A stretch of 64,000 nucleotides of DNA from an uncultured Akkermansia sp. (GTDB taxonomy: Bacteria > Verrucomicrobiota > Verrucomicrobiia > Verrucomicrobiales > Akkermansiaceae): NCBI GenBank assembly GCA_949296365.1, contig CASFPZ010000006.1, forward strand, positions 25,599-89,598, read 5' to 3'. How positions within the stretch are numbered: position 1 is the first letter of the stretch; each line of letters opens with the position of its first letter. The notes under the pieces are model-generated. The model saw only the letters and a program-made list of their open reading frames with translations. It had not been told where the DNA came from and ran no database searches. This document shows positions 8,601-17,130 of this stretch, piece by piece. A program made the translations under genes and the position numbers.

Positions 8601-8819
8601 ATAGATGACAACACCGGCCCAAATATTGATACGTATCGATCCGAAACGAACGTCAGCGCCCCGAATGCGGCATTCAGTTTCCAACAGATCAATTAGAGGT
8701 CGCGGTAAACCTACTAACGCAACCCATGCCACACTGCCACCGCATACAAGCAAAATCAAGATGATCAAAGCGGGGATCAACCCTCGAATCCATCGAAAAA
8801 TAACAGAAGTTCGTGACAT
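5610..8819 (-). CDS. AsmA-like envelope protein (large, single N-terminal anchor)
   Basis: A protein of about 1069 residues with one N-terminal membrane helix (WIRGLIPALIILILLVCGGSV). A long repetitive beta-rich body follows, with recurring D/N-G-x-hydrophobic turns, ending in an AsmA C-terminal-like region (VVNGDLVNIPLLGQLGNAI, then LRGVPALLTSPLFMIAGGLFRIQGEGPVDDIQW). This is the architecture of the AsmA/YhdP/TamB bridge-like proteins that move phospholipid between inner and outer membranes in diderms. The ATG at 8819 places the membrane helix close to the N-terminus; an ATG at 8879, three bases after the upstream stop, would add 20 residues. The upstream DUF2062 gene is probably in the same operon. 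Confidence 0.72.
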   Translation of the reverse strand: MSRTSVIFRWIRGLIPALIILILLVCGGSVAWVALVGLPRPLIDLLETECRIRGADVRFGSIRINIWAGVVIYVEQVEWGPRLSALGKPVVHVEDIQINLDSDAFWNGTLELERIEVKGINAEVDSAIWKALGPYRAVARIDSGVCTFHNNSDVDFRGFRGELQGMKFQLEGTVKNIQRFLENPDSTSSLSNSNVLPESLRVVLEHLSKITWRRDQPPELKIGFAVRDESYEGGQFLAMVNWETPFLRYGDLALRDVSVDVNYFGNTIWLRQLSCREASGSGQLDLSSKVDLKTREIRSHLKSSIPVLKWILALTDVPVRLPYGLSLLSPPSFQVVSEIRMNDKWNNFEHLQALGNLTVNRFSIGEEEFERFSTDFSYKDGNFYISDFSVKQGLDSLYGQVMGKDRHMKFDLRSTLGVESWVSLVRSFVDEQFNLPPEITLRGDPVLSIKGEAAFPNGWQETPQINHAEVTLRLKDFAVMDVDMGSIAMDAQYQNDRLIIEQCVLQRDNGSLEATGVVIDNEVHFSGSSSFPPQVIERLLKGRASFPQQLKLPQEAQLGVRGCIDLEGETYYGIKSLDLTLKTDAFAWNNVPFASLNLDVLFDNGELMLRSCRLQHVNGQFVELFGQGSLGKDHLFLLGQNTMLLNTWDSLLGLKDDDFFMERFRFNDQSSLSLAFQANLNVPQLLQGEGYVVDAWLEAAHIEYQGVNLASAVSQAVVGVSQVTLTSPKLVYDNKEFLAERNIRGGPSQSTLLADSVVFDFPSDTVRVKGIEGTVYPDYSIRMFSKSTTRVLSKFKFYRPVSLWGSGVFPMGDDMSLMKGNISFRTYSGAVDYPLLGTTLQMSQARGAIEITPEWVRINNLSGSIWKGSFVGKIDARIDEADDLNGVVTVNQLDLASIGQSYDQDLPTATVQGSVSFRSKGGDINTLTGQGEASVVNGDLVNIPLLGQLGNAIASVVPGMNHLIKYNINQARCEFVLEDGYVKSASTQGDSFTAQGSNMALSGGGWIRMSDLYTHADLRVKLRGVPALLTSPLFMIAGGLFRIQGEGPVDDIQWTPAPFSRRVEAPTKS

Positions 8820-8882
8820 GACAACTAAATCCGCGACCAATGGCAGGCGCACTATAGACGCTTCTGCCAATAAATGCATTAC

Positions 8883-9467
8883 TTAAATTTCACCACTTCC
8901 TATTCCCCGCGTTTTTGTTCGGGTCGATCGTTTAAGCATCTCAGCTACCGTCCACAAGACATAGACTATACTATAAGCAAAGAAACCAGCAAAAGCGCAA
9001 GAAAGTAAAACCCCTACAACTAACTCAGTCCCTAACATCCAACAATTTAACTGACTCAATGCACTCAACGACTGCTCCACCGCAACAGTTTTCAGCATAT
9101 GGATATTAGCGCCAGATCCAGAACAGCCCAGTAACCTAAAAAACCACCACCCTAACGACCACTGTATCGGCAGCACAACAACAATACATCCAGGAGGAGA
9201 TATCCACGCCATAAGTACGGCTACTGGAATATTGGCTTTCTTCCACAAACATGCCACGACCGCCCAACACGATTGCATTGGTATTGGCAACAACGAGGCA
9301 ATTCCTCCAAAACAAGCACCAAGCGCAACGCTGTTCTTTTCCCATTGCCACATCCTCTTATCAAAGAGGCCGACAGACAAATATCGTCCCATCCAAGTCT
9401 TCTTCTGATGCTCCGACCGGAGATATTTCCTAACCTTCAACCGAAGAGCTCTGTAGGGCCGCTCCAT
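8883..9467 (-). CDS. DUF2062 membrane protein
   Basis: Small inner-membrane protein of about 194 residues. The DUF2062 signature is visible: an N-terminal basic segment, then a small-residue-rich hydrophobic stretch with PIPMQS, followed by a proline-containing helix and ISPPGCIVVVLPIQW. Helices fall near residues 50-75, 85-115 and 145-175. The function of the family is unknown; members often sit next to envelope or glycosyltransferase genes. The ATG at 9467 is preferred over a GTG eight codons upstream. Its stop is three bases from a possible start of the AsmA-like gene, so both are probably one transcript and may share an envelope role. Confidence 0.75.
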   Translation of the reverse strand: MERPYRALRLKVRKYLRSEHQKKTWMGRYLSVGLFDKRMWQWEKNSVALGACFGGIASLLPIPMQSCWAVVACLWKKANIPVAVLMAWISPPGCIVVVLPIQWSLGWWFFRLLGCSGSGANIHMLKTVAVEQSLSALSQLNCWMLGTELVVGVLLSCAFAGFFAYSIVYVLWTVAEMLKRSTRTKTRGIGSGEI

Positions 9468-9558
9468 TATTTGTAATTCTCTACGAGCCACTCAGAATAA
9501 GCAACAAAAAACGTCTGCCGTTGACGCACATCCCTTTTTCTAGTTTAACAATACTCAC

Positions 9559-9586
9559 TTGAAGCACTCGCCCTCTCAATTATAAA
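9559..9586 (+). promoter_or_regulatory. Putative promoter of tlyA
   Basis: TTGAAG (9559-9564), a 16-bp spacer and TATAAA (9581-9586) lie about 50 bp before the tlyA start in the divergent gap with the DUF2062 gene. Both hexamers are near consensus. Confidence 0.4.
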
Positions 9587-9638
9587 AAGACTTTTCCTTG
9601 CATTCTTGTCCATTTCTGTAAATTCACTGTTTCAGGTT

Positions 9639-10367
9639 ATGCCTAAAGAACGTCTCGATCTCCTCCTCGTCTCACGCGGTCTTGTCGAATCGCGCCAGCT
9701 TGCCCAACGCCTCATCCTAGCAGGAGAAGTTAAAGTCAACGACAGCCCAATCACTAAACCCGGCACCAAAGTTGCTGACGACTCTCGCCTTGAAATCAAA
9801 AATAAACCCCGGTATGTCAGCCGAGGCGGACTCAAGTTAGAAGGAGCCCTCAACGCCTTTCTCGTTTCAGCAGAGGGTAAAGTTTGTCTCGATATTGGTT
9901 CGTCCACCGGAGGGTTTACCGATTGCCTGCTCCAGCATGGAGCGATACGTGTCCACGCCGTTGACGTAGGGACCAATCAGCTTGTATGGAAACTCCGCAA
10001 CGACCCTCGAGTCATCGTGCGAGAGCAATTCAATGCCCGTTATATGACCCGAGAGGACATCGGCGAAGAAGTCGATCTCATTGTCTCCGATGTATCGTTC
10101 ATCTCGCTCACCAAAATTTTACCAGCGGCATTTCCCTTACTTAAAGAGGGAGGGGACATTCTCGTACTCATTAAACCTCAATTTGAACTCCAGCCACAAG
10201 ACATCGGACCAGGCGGTATTGTAAGAAGCCCACAACTCCGCCAACAGGCCGTGGACTCTATCTACAATTTTGTCGTCGACAAACTCGGTCGTCAATGGAT
10301 GGGGGTCACCAATTCGCCCATAACCGGAACTGATGGCAACCACGAATTTCTTGCCTGGCTCAAATAA
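9639..10367 (+). CDS. tlyA: TlyA-family rRNA 2'-O-methyltransferase (hemolysin A family)
   Basis: Predicted S-adenosylmethionine-dependent 2'-O-methyltransferase acting on rRNA. Residues 1-60 form an S4 RNA-binding domain (RLDLLLVSRGLVESRQLAQ, then AGEVKVND). The rest is an FtsJ-like Rossmann domain with the SAM loop LDIGSSTGGFTDCLLQ near residue 87 and DVSFISL near 152. The length (242) matches the family. The ATG at 9639 puts the S4 domain at the N-terminus, whereas the open frame begins earlier at a TTG. Old hemolysin names for the family are misleading. It stands alone, divergent from the DUF2062 gene. Confidence 0.9.
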   Translation: MPKERLDLLLVSRGLVESRQLAQRLILAGEVKVNDSPITKPGTKVADDSRLEIKNKPRYVSRGGLKLEGALNAFLVSAEGKVCLDIGSSTGGFTDCLLQHGAIRVHAVDVGTNQLVWKLRNDPRVIVREQFNARYMTREDIGEEVDLIVSDVSFISLTKILPAAFPLLKEGGDILVLIKPQFELQPQDIGPGGIVRSPQLRQQAVDSIYNFVVDKLGRQWMGVTNSPITGTDGNHEFLAWLK

Positions 10368-10477
10368 CACTCGGTATTCTCTCCCATCACCTGAAGAAGA
10401 TCCATCTATCGACGTCCTACATCACCGACAGATGAATACCTTGCCATAAGCACAAAAATTATTTAATTGACAGAATC

Positions 10478-10894
10478 CTATCGTCTCACCTGGAAAACTC
10501 CTTGTTGGGTAGCTCCCAAGATCGGATGTAGTATCATTTTATTCGTCACAGTATAGCTTCCTACAATCATCGACTTACTTGAATTAATTTTTCCCTCCCA
10601 TTGAATTCCAGCTGCGGTTTCGCCATCTCCTGGAGTATTAAAAGTAATCGTATCACCATTGATAAATCCTTTGATAGGACCACTTCCTCCTAGTTCATTA
10701 CCTTTTATTGAAAGATAGCCAGAAATTAAGCGATTGCCATTTTGTTCAAGAACAAGTTCGATATCCGCTTTTCCCCCGAATGTAGTATTCTTACACGTTC
10801 CCACCCATACTCCAGAAACGGAACTATCGTCATCGCAAGCCCCTAATACAACAGGCACAATGCACGCAGTCAATAATCTCACCCATTTATTCAT
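10478..10894 (-). CDS. Small predicted lipoprotein of unknown function
   Basis: A 138-residue protein with a type II signal peptide and lipobox LGAC (Cys about residue 20), followed by an acidic DDDSS linker that favours outer-membrane sorting in many bacteria. The mature part is short beta-rich sequence (SGVWVGTCKN, then GFINGDTITFNTPGDG and KSMIVGSYTV). The pattern suggests a small calycin- or lipocalin-like barrel of the kind seen in uncharacterised bacterial lipoproteins; I do not recognise a named family. The two mature cysteines (the lipidated one and one in GTCKN) do not form an obvious motif. It lies downstream of the DUF3472 gene but behind that gene's terminator. Confidence 0.6.
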   Translation of the reverse strand: MNKWVRLLTACIVPVVLGACDDDSSVSGVWVGTCKNTTFGGKADIELVLEQNGNRLISGYLSIKGNELGGSGPIKGFINGDTITFNTPGDGETAAGIQWEGKINSSKSMIVGSYTVTNKMILHPILGATQQGVFQVRR

Positions 10895-10975
10895 AACAAC
10901 CTTTTAGTAACATTTATTCCCCAATATCGCTATAAAAAAAATGAGATTTTTACATTAATTTTTCAGCTAACATGT

Positions 10976-11011
10976 AAAAAGGATATCCGCTGTTTAACGG
11001 ATATCCTTTTT
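10976..11011 (-). terminator. Intrinsic terminator of the DUF3472 gene
   Basis: A perfect 14-bp inverted repeat (10976-10989 and 10998-11011; core GGATATCCG/CGGATATCC flanked by A5 and T5) with an 8-nt loop, 34 nt beyond the stop of the large secreted protein. The A and T tracts make it work in both directions, although only the minus-strand gene ends here. Confidence 0.8.
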
Positions 11012-11045
11012 AGGAACAAGCTGTTATATGCTTGGGAAATACACT

Positions 11046-14000
11046 TTAGGTTTCAGGGAAGGCCTGTTTCCAAGTTTTGCCACCATCGCTACTTTCGTAA
11101 ATACCTTTTTCAGCGAATACAGTGACATGGTTGAGGTTTTTGTCATCGATATCGAGAGCATAAGCTGCTCCCCATCCCTGATTTTCGGCACGTTTTTCCC
11201 AGAACAACCCTTCGGATTCCGTATAATAGACACCACTTCCATCCAGAGGCACGGCAAATATCGTCGTTCTATCTTTGCGGAAATAATCTAACGCGATTGT
11301 TGGTTGATCCACGGGGAAATCGCGGCATTTACGGCTCAATGTTTCTCCTTGGGTGAAAGAAGAATAAAATCCACGTTGTGTAAAGAAATAGACTTGAGAC
11401 GCCCCTCTCACATCGAAGAGACATTTGAGTGGAGCCATTCCTGGGACTTCACAAACCCGTCGCCACGATTGTCCGGCATCGGAGGAATAGAAAACGCGTC
11501 CCACCCTGGAATCTGGATCGACACTGCATGCCATCAGGTGTCCCTTGGTTAAGGCATAATGGTTCAGATGCGTCCAGGACTCATTTTGGGGACCCGTCTG
11601 TTGCCAATTTTTGCCACCGTCCTTCGTCAGCAACAATCCCTTGCATTCTGAACCAACCAAAATTGTTTGTGGGTCAAAAGGATCAACACTAATCAATTCG
11701 CCAGCCAGGGCGCGATCGGGATTGGGATTAACTGCAATATCTTTATTAAGCAGAGTCCAGGATTCTCCCTTATTATCGCTACAGAATAGGGCACCTCCCG
11801 TAGCATGTACACCCAGCAGCAAAATCCGGTCACCTGCCATTGCCATGGAACGGACCCATTTGACACCTTGCGGCATTTTCATAGGTTGTTGTTTCCACGT
11901 TTCGCCCACTTTCTCCATCAGGACGATGCGATCGCGCAGGCGGGCAACCGCCAAATTCGGCGCTAACAGAGAATATCCCAACATTCCTCGGCATTTAGGG
12001 AAACGCATCGGCGCCAATTTCCGAGCCGCTATAGAGGTGATCGACACCTGACTGATCGAGGCAGAAAAGATTCCCTTGCCTTTTCCCGGAATGGTTCTAA
12101 ACGTCATACCCGCCAACATCGTTTTATCCTGAGGGACATAGCGTTCCAACTCCAGAGTCCATTTCTTACCGTCAGGAGACGACAAGGCCTTAAAAATAGG
12201 GCCTGAACGAACAATGCGCACCCAGGGATTTTTTTGTTTGCCCGGCGTCAAAGCCATGCGGCCGGTCCCCAGATCGCTAAAGTCAGCGCTCGTGCGCAAC
12301 TCACCTGTCACAGTATGAAAAATGGCAAATTCCTTATCATACCCCGCGCGGTCATCTTGAGTTCTCACCATAAGGCCAGCCCAGCACCAATCGCCAGGGT
12401 TGATTTCTCGACTACAGATCGAGTCGATGTGTGCCGTCAGGACAAAATCGCCTTCAACTTTTTTATTAACGAAATACTCACCTTCGCCGACAAAATGGAA
12501 AGCCTCGGCATTATTGGTTACAGCGTGAGCCAAACCGGTTTCGCCTCGCGTCTTGAGAACCCAATCGTCCGACAATTTCGATTTTGCTGACACAGTTAAA
12601 TGCGGAGTATCGATCGTTTTATTACTCTGGTAAAAGACTCTCGCCCAAAGTTCGTTTTTGCCATCAAGCAACATCGTCTTGGCGATAAATGGAGTCTTAT
12701 CCGAGATTGCGATCAATTTATTGCCATTGTAATATTCCACCCGGTCTGGGCGGTCAGAAGTCATCTTAACAGCCAACAAGTGTTCATGACCACGTTCCTG
12801 TCTCAGCAAAGTAGCGGTGGGAGTTTTACTATCTTTTGCACAACACAAATTGTCGAGCGGGATCATTTCCATCGGATGCCCAGGACGTTCCCACCCCAAC
12901 CAAGCGATCGTATATTCGAAATTGGCGTCTTTTTTGAAATATGAGAGTTCCAATGGAATCATCCCCTTTTCCAAGAACACAGAAACGCGTTTATCGGAAG
13001 CGCTGTGCAAGCCATCATTATCAATCACCACCTTGTCACCCAATTTTAATCGGCTACCATCGCACGTTTTCAGTTGCAAGGAGTAAGCACCTGTTTCAGG
13101 GACACGCAACATGCCCTTCCACGAAAAGGCGAAGTTGCCTTCCCGCAATCCTCGAAGCGAAAGATCCAAGCCACGAGACATTCCCGTCCTTAAAGGCTTG
13201 TTAAAATCGATAGAATCCAAAGATCCATGAGCCATATCGCCTTCCACATAAGAGTACTCTAACCCCGTCTCAAGCGCCACCGTACGTTGGTCAGCAGAGA
13301 TTGCCTGTTCTTCCTGGACAGCGTCCAATACGAATTCGCGGCTCTGATCGAACACGTCGTACACCGTAAGGCGCACATAAGGCTTACGGGAATCCGGCAT
13401 ACGCAATACCTTCGTACGAACTTGAGGAGTTAGTTCTTGCACCGCCAATACAGGTTTTCCCTGACACTGAGGATTGTCAAAGACTTCAATTTTATATCCT
13501 AACTGAGGAGATGACTGTTCAGTCAACGACCAATCTACAATGACATCTCGCCCCGACTGGCGCACCTTGCCAGAGGCATTAATCGCATCTAGCGTAGGTG
13601 TATCCGGTTGTTTAATTTTGAACTCATACTTCTTTTCAGGTTCCAAATTAGCTCCTAATGCACGATTGCACGAATAAATCATATGTACAACGGATCCATT
13701 TTCAATGACGTTGACAATCCACCCAGGGAACCAAATTCCATCGTCCTTGTGGACATCTACCGTTACCGTATCGCATTTTTCCCACTTCCCCTGGACCCTT
13801 GCAAAACCCTTACCCCGCCATAGGCCACGCTGTTTGCGACCGCCATGGCCAAAGTCTTCCATAAATCCACCATTTCCTTTAAATCCCGTAGCCGCCGCCG
13901 GCACGAGGAAAGAAGCGATATGATGCCAAATTCCCGTTTTGTGATCTTTCATCCACCAACCCACATGGCATTCCTGTTTTTGCTGATCAGTTCCCCACAA

Positions 14001-14429
14001 TCGCATAAGCATCGTGTACCACTGTTTCGTCTTGATCCAAGAAGCATGCGGGCTACCCGCTTTACCAGAAGCGCCTTCGCCCACATATTGTTCCGCGTAC
14101 ACCTCTGGATTCACATATTCATTGCGAACCTGACGTCCCTTATAATCTTCACTCGGCCAGAATGACCACACAGTTCCAGGCCGGTAAGATTCTCGAGACG
14201 CTTCATCAGGAGTATTGCAGGCCACGCCGCCATAAAAATACCCACCAACAGGCCACGTATTCATATTCCAGCAAGCATAATAGGTACTCTCCGGCCATTC
14301 GGGATATAAGAGGTCGACCATGAAAATATCCGCTCCATCAGACAACTTATCACCGTACCATGTAGCACGAGCACTACATGCCAGCCACACGAATGCCCAA
14401 CAAATGATTAATCGACACACCATTTTCAT
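11046..14429 (-). CDS. Large secreted DUF3472/PA14 multidomain protein with BNR-like C-terminus
   Basis: About 1127 residues with a Sec signal peptide (LIICWAFVWLACSARA, cut before TWYGDK). In order: a DUF3472-type region to about residue 260 (WGTDQQKQECHVGWWMKD, IWHHIASFLVP, FMEDFGHGG); a fibronectin-like segment to about 380; a PA14-like module (MLRVPETGAYSLQLKTCDGS, IPLELSYFKK) near 430-540; an Ig-like module (VEYYNGNKLIAIS); a concanavalin-like DUF1349-type module (GDWCWAGLMVRTQDD); and a C-terminal beta-propeller with BNR/Asp-box repeats (SSDAGQSWRRV, SSDGGKTWKQ). The parts point to glycan binding outside the cell or on its surface. No catalytic residues of a known hydrolase are evident. 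A divergent dxr lies upstream. Confidence 0.72.
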   Translation of the reverse strand: MKMVCRLIICWAFVWLACSARATWYGDKLSDGADIFMVDLLYPEWPESTYYACWNMNTWPVGGYFYGGVACNTPDEASRESYRPGTVWSFWPSEDYKGRQVRNEYVNPEVYAEQYVGEGASGKAGSPHASWIKTKQWYTMLMRLWGTDQQKQECHVGWWMKDHKTGIWHHIASFLVPAAATGFKGNGGFMEDFGHGGRKQRGLWRGKGFARVQGKWEKCDTVTVDVHKDDGIWFPGWIVNVIENGSVVHMIYSCNRALGANLEPEKKYEFKIKQPDTPTLDAINASGKVRQSGRDVIVDWSLTEQSSPQLGYKIEVFDNPQCQGKPVLAVQELTPQVRTKVLRMPDSRKPYVRLTVYDVFDQSREFVLDAVQEEQAISADQRTVALETGLEYSYVEGDMAHGSLDSIDFNKPLRTGMSRGLDLSLRGLREGNFAFSWKGMLRVPETGAYSLQLKTCDGSRLKLGDKVVIDNDGLHSASDKRVSVFLEKGMIPLELSYFKKDANFEYTIAWLGWERPGHPMEMIPLDNLCCAKDSKTPTATLLRQERGHEHLLAVKMTSDRPDRVEYYNGNKLIAISDKTPFIAKTMLLDGKNELWARVFYQSNKTIDTPHLTVSAKSKLSDDWVLKTRGETGLAHAVTNNAEAFHFVGEGEYFVNKKVEGDFVLTAHIDSICSREINPGDWCWAGLMVRTQDDRAGYDKEFAIFHTVTGELRTSADFSDLGTGRMALTPGKQKNPWVRIVRSGPIFKALSSPDGKKWTLELERYVPQDKTMLAGMTFRTIPGKGKGIFSASISQVSITSIAARKLAPMRFPKCRGMLGYSLLAPNLAVARLRDRIVLMEKVGETWKQQPMKMPQGVKWVRSMAMAGDRILLLGVHATGGALFCSDNKGESWTLLNKDIAVNPNPDRALAGELISVDPFDPQTILVGSECKGLLLTKDGGKNWQQTGPQNESWTHLNHYALTKGHLMACSVDPDSRVGRVFYSSDAGQSWRRVCEVPGMAPLKCLFDVRGASQVYFFTQRGFYSSFTQGETLSRKCRDFPVDQPTIALDYFRKDRTTIFAVPLDGSGVYYTESEGLFWEKRAENQGWGAAYALDIDDKNLNHVTVFAEKGIYESSDGGKTWKQAFPET

Positions 14430-14613
14430 AGACGCAGTAGATACGCCTAAACATTTCCGTTTTTTCAAAAATTCCCCGTCAACTTGAGTCATATCTAAGC
14501 CAATAACAACCGACCAAAGAGGTCAAAATTTTCCATTTACCAAATAAGTCAGATTCCCCAAACATCATGTTTCTTGTCAAATGTTCGACAATCAGGCAGA
14601 ATGCAGCCTCGTC

Positions 14614-15798
14614 ATGCGTAAACGAAGAATCGTCATTCTTGGTTCTACAGGCTCTATCGGTACAAGTGCCCTCAAAGTAGCCCGAGATATTCCCGAGTGT
14701 ATGGAAGTCGTTGGTCTTGCAGCCAACTCAAGCGTCGAAGCGTTGGCCCGACAAACTCGCGAAACGGGCGCCAAGCGGATTGCTATTTTCGATTCTTCCA
14801 AAAAACGCGAACTAGCAGAGCTTGTTGGCCCTCATGTCGATATCCTGACAGGAGAAGAAGGGCTTTATACACTAGCCCAAATGGATGAAGCAGACATGGT
14901 CCTCATTTCCATCATCGGCACAGCAGGTTTGCGACCAGCGTTAGCAGCTATCCAAGCCAACAAAGATCTCGCCATTGCCAGTAAGGAAATTCTCGTCATG
15001 GCCGGAGAAATCGTCATGACAGCCGCCGCACGTCAAGGAGTCAAGCTCATACCCGTCGATAGTGAGCACAATGCTATCTACCAATGTTTGCAAACCAACC
15101 ACCGTAGTCCAGAACAAATATCACGCCTGATTCTGACAGCTTCGGGAGGACCGTTCCGAACCTGGCCCCAGGAAGCCCTTGCACAAGTCACCCTAGAACA
15201 GGCTCTCAAACATCCTACGTGGAGCATGGGTAAAAAAATTACCATCGACTCGGCCACACTTTTCAATAAAGGCCTTGAGATGATCGAAGCCCGTTGGCTT
15301 TTCGACGTCCCAATGGAAAAAATCGACGTCGTCGTCCATCCCCAAAGCATTGTTCACTCCATGGTCGAATTCGTCGACGGCTCCATCATGGCCCAAATGA
15401 GCACGTCAGACATGTGTTTCCCTATTCAATACGCAGTCACGTGGCCCGATCGCGTAGCCAACTCTCTGCCATCGCTCAATTTTGCCCAACTTGGTTCGTT
15501 GTATTTTGAAGCTCCCCGGGAAGAGGCCTTTCCAGCCCTTCGCTTAGCTCGCCTTGCAGGGACAACAGCAGGAACAATGCCTGCAGTTCTGAATGCCGCC
15601 AATGAGATAGCCGTCGATGCCTTCATGCACAACCGCATAGGTTTCACCGACATTTGGGACATCGTACGCCAAACTATGGAAGCACACACCCCCGTCTATC
15701 CCCAAGGCCAACTAGCCCCCATCCTCCAGGCAGACGCTCAAGCTCGCGACCAAGCACGCCAAATTTGTTGTCAAATTCAGTCAACCCGCTCGCACTGA
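14614..15798 (+). CDS. dxr: 1-deoxy-D-xylulose-5-phosphate reductoisomerase
   Basis: Second step of the MEP isoprenoid pathway: NADPH-dependent rearrangement and reduction of DXP to MEP. Family landmarks are intact: the nucleotide loop GSTGSIGTSAL at the N-terminus, ASKE, the metal and substrate motif PVDSEHNAIYQCL, SGGPFR, and HPTWSMGKKITIDSATLFNKGLE. The length of 394 residues from this ATG matches E. coli Dxr (398). An ATG 11 codons upstream is in frame, but its extra residues have no counterpart in the family. Implies that isoprenoids are made by the MEP pathway. Confidence 0.95.
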   Translation: MRKRRIVILGSTGSIGTSALKVARDIPECMEVVGLAANSSVEALARQTRETGAKRIAIFDSSKKRELAELVGPHVDILTGEEGLYTLAQMDEADMVLISIIGTAGLRPALAAIQANKDLAIASKEILVMAGEIVMTAAARQGVKLIPVDSEHNAIYQCLQTNHRSPEQISRLILTASGGPFRTWPQEALAQVTLEQALKHPTWSMGKKITIDSATLFNKGLEMIEARWLFDVPMEKIDVVVHPQSIVHSMVEFVDGSIMAQMSTSDMCFPIQYAVTWPDRVANSLPSLNFAQLGSLYFEAPREEAFPALRLARLAGTTAGTMPAVLNAANEIAVDAFMHNRIGFTDIWDIVRQTMEAHTPVYPQGQLAPILQADAQARDQARQICCQIQSTRSH

Positions 15799-15832
15799 GT
15801 ACAAAAATTCCTGCTTGCACACGAAATTTTCC

Positions 15833-15860
15833 TTGACGAGTCACGAGAATTCAGTACAAT
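15833..15860 (+). promoter_or_regulatory. Promoter of the tRNA-Thr gene
   Basis: TTGACG (15833-15838), a 16-bp spacer and TACAAT (15855-15860) stand 22 bp before the mature tRNA 5' end. Both boxes are close to the sigma-70 consensus and the position suits a stable-RNA promoter. Confidence 0.6.
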
Positions 15861-15881
15861 CTTTCCACCTTTTCAATTCAA

Positions 15882-15956
15882 GCCGATTTAGCTCAGTGGT
15901 AGAGCACCCGCCTTGTAAGCGGACGGTCGTCGGTTCAAATCCGACAATCGGCTCCA
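15882..15956 (+). tRNA. tRNA-Thr (anticodon UGU)
   Basis: A complete cloverleaf can be folded: acceptor GCCGATT/AATCGGC, D-arm GCTC/GAGC with a short 7-nt loop, anticodon loop CTTGTAA giving TGT, T-arm with GGTTCAAAT, and encoded CCA. The anticodon stem is CCGC/GCGG, with a C:A mismatch at the outermost pair (27-43). A T-rich tract after the CCA probably ends transcription. Sequence closely resembles bacterial tRNA-Thr(UGU). Confidence 0.95.
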
Positions 15957-16056
15957 TTTTTGTTTTTTATTAATTTAGGTTGGGTAGTCATTTTTTTGAG
16001 TTCTAGATATTTTTGAGAATCAGCATTGCCAGATTACCCACGAATCGATAAGGTTC

Positions 16057-17067
16057 ATGCTCATGAAAATCGAATTGGATTCCCCCTTGGATATGCATTT
16101 ACACTTGCGCGACGGGAATATGATGAGACTCGTAGCACCCTTAAGCGCCCGTTACTTTTCTGGGGCAGTCATCATGCCCAACCTAGTACCGCCAGTTAAT
16201 TCGCTGGAAAAATTATTAGCCTACAAGCAACGTCTTACAGAAGCCCTCTATAGCTACGACTTCCATTTATATATGACTTTGTTTTTTCAAAATTATACGG
16301 AAGAAGAACTACTGCGAGCAAGATCCCACATCATAGGCATCAAACTGTATCCAGCCGGAGTCACGACCAACAGCGCCAACGGCGTCGCTAACATTCTTCA
16401 GGCAGAAACCACACTCAAAATCATGGAAGAACTAGCAATTCCCCTGCTTGTTCATGGAGAGACTCACGGTTTTGTCATGGATCGCGAGCAAGAATTTTTG
16501 GATATTTATCGCGATTTAGCCATTCGGTTTCCCAAGTTAAAAATTTCGATGGAACACATAACGACCGCGGCGGCTCTCAAACTGCTCGATGAATTTGAGA
16601 ACCTCTATGCGACCGTCACATTGCAGCATTTACTCATCACGCTAGATGACGTCGCAGGCGGTTTACTCCGTCCCCACTTATTTTGCAAACCAATAGCCAA
16701 GCGCCCAGAAGACCGCGATGCACTGCAGCAGGCAGCCTTATCAGGGCATCCCAAGTTAATGTTTGGCAGCGACTCAGCCCCACATCCCGTTCACGCCAAA
16801 GAGGCATGTGGTTGTGCTGCGGGAGTTTTTACAGCGCCCATCGCCCTACCCATGTTAGCCGAACTTTTCGAGCGGCATCACGCCTTGGATCACCTGCAGG
16901 CATTTATCTCAGACAATGCACACCGAATCTACGGACTACCTCGCCAAGCGAAAACCGTCTCTCTCATTCGTCAAGAAATGACAATACCCCAGAAATACGC
17001 AGGGTTTGGAGAACGAGTCGTCCCCATGAATGCCAAACAGACAATTTCGTGGTCTTATGAAGACTAG
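16057..17067 (+). CDS. pyrC: Dihydroorotase, class II
   Basis: Pyrimidine synthesis enzyme cyclising carbamoyl aspartate to dihydroorotate. The 336 residues match E. coli-type PyrC (348). Metal ligands are visible: DMHLHLRDG near residue 13, the lysine expected to be carboxylated in GIKLYPAG near 93, LLVHGETH near 134, MEHITT near 172, and FGSDSAPHP near 240 with the catalytic aspartate. A second ATG two codons in is an equally possible start. It stands between tRNA-Thr and nadA, without other pyr genes. Confidence 0.93.
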   Translation: MLMKIELDSPLDMHLHLRDGNMMRLVAPLSARYFSGAVIMPNLVPPVNSLEKLLAYKQRLTEALYSYDFHLYMTLFFQNYTEEELLRARSHIIGIKLYPAGVTTNSANGVANILQAETTLKIMEELAIPLLVHGETHGFVMDREQEFLDIYRDLAIRFPKLKISMEHITTAAALKLLDEFENLYATVTLQHLLITLDDVAGGLLRPHLFCKPIAKRPEDRDALQQAALSGHPKLMFGSDSAPHPVHAKEACGCAAGVFTAPIALPMLAELFERHHALDHLQAFISDNAHRIYGLPRQAKTVSLIRQEMTIPQKYAGFGERVVPMNAKQTISWSYED

Positions 17068-17130
17068 CAATCACACGAATCAGCACCAGTTAGCCTTGAC
17101 TCAGAATCCTTTCAGTAACATTCTCACGCT

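Noticed and set aside
11611..12051. Antisense frames inside the DUF3472 gene
   Set aside because: Opposite strand of a well-supported multidomain protein; no motif of their own.
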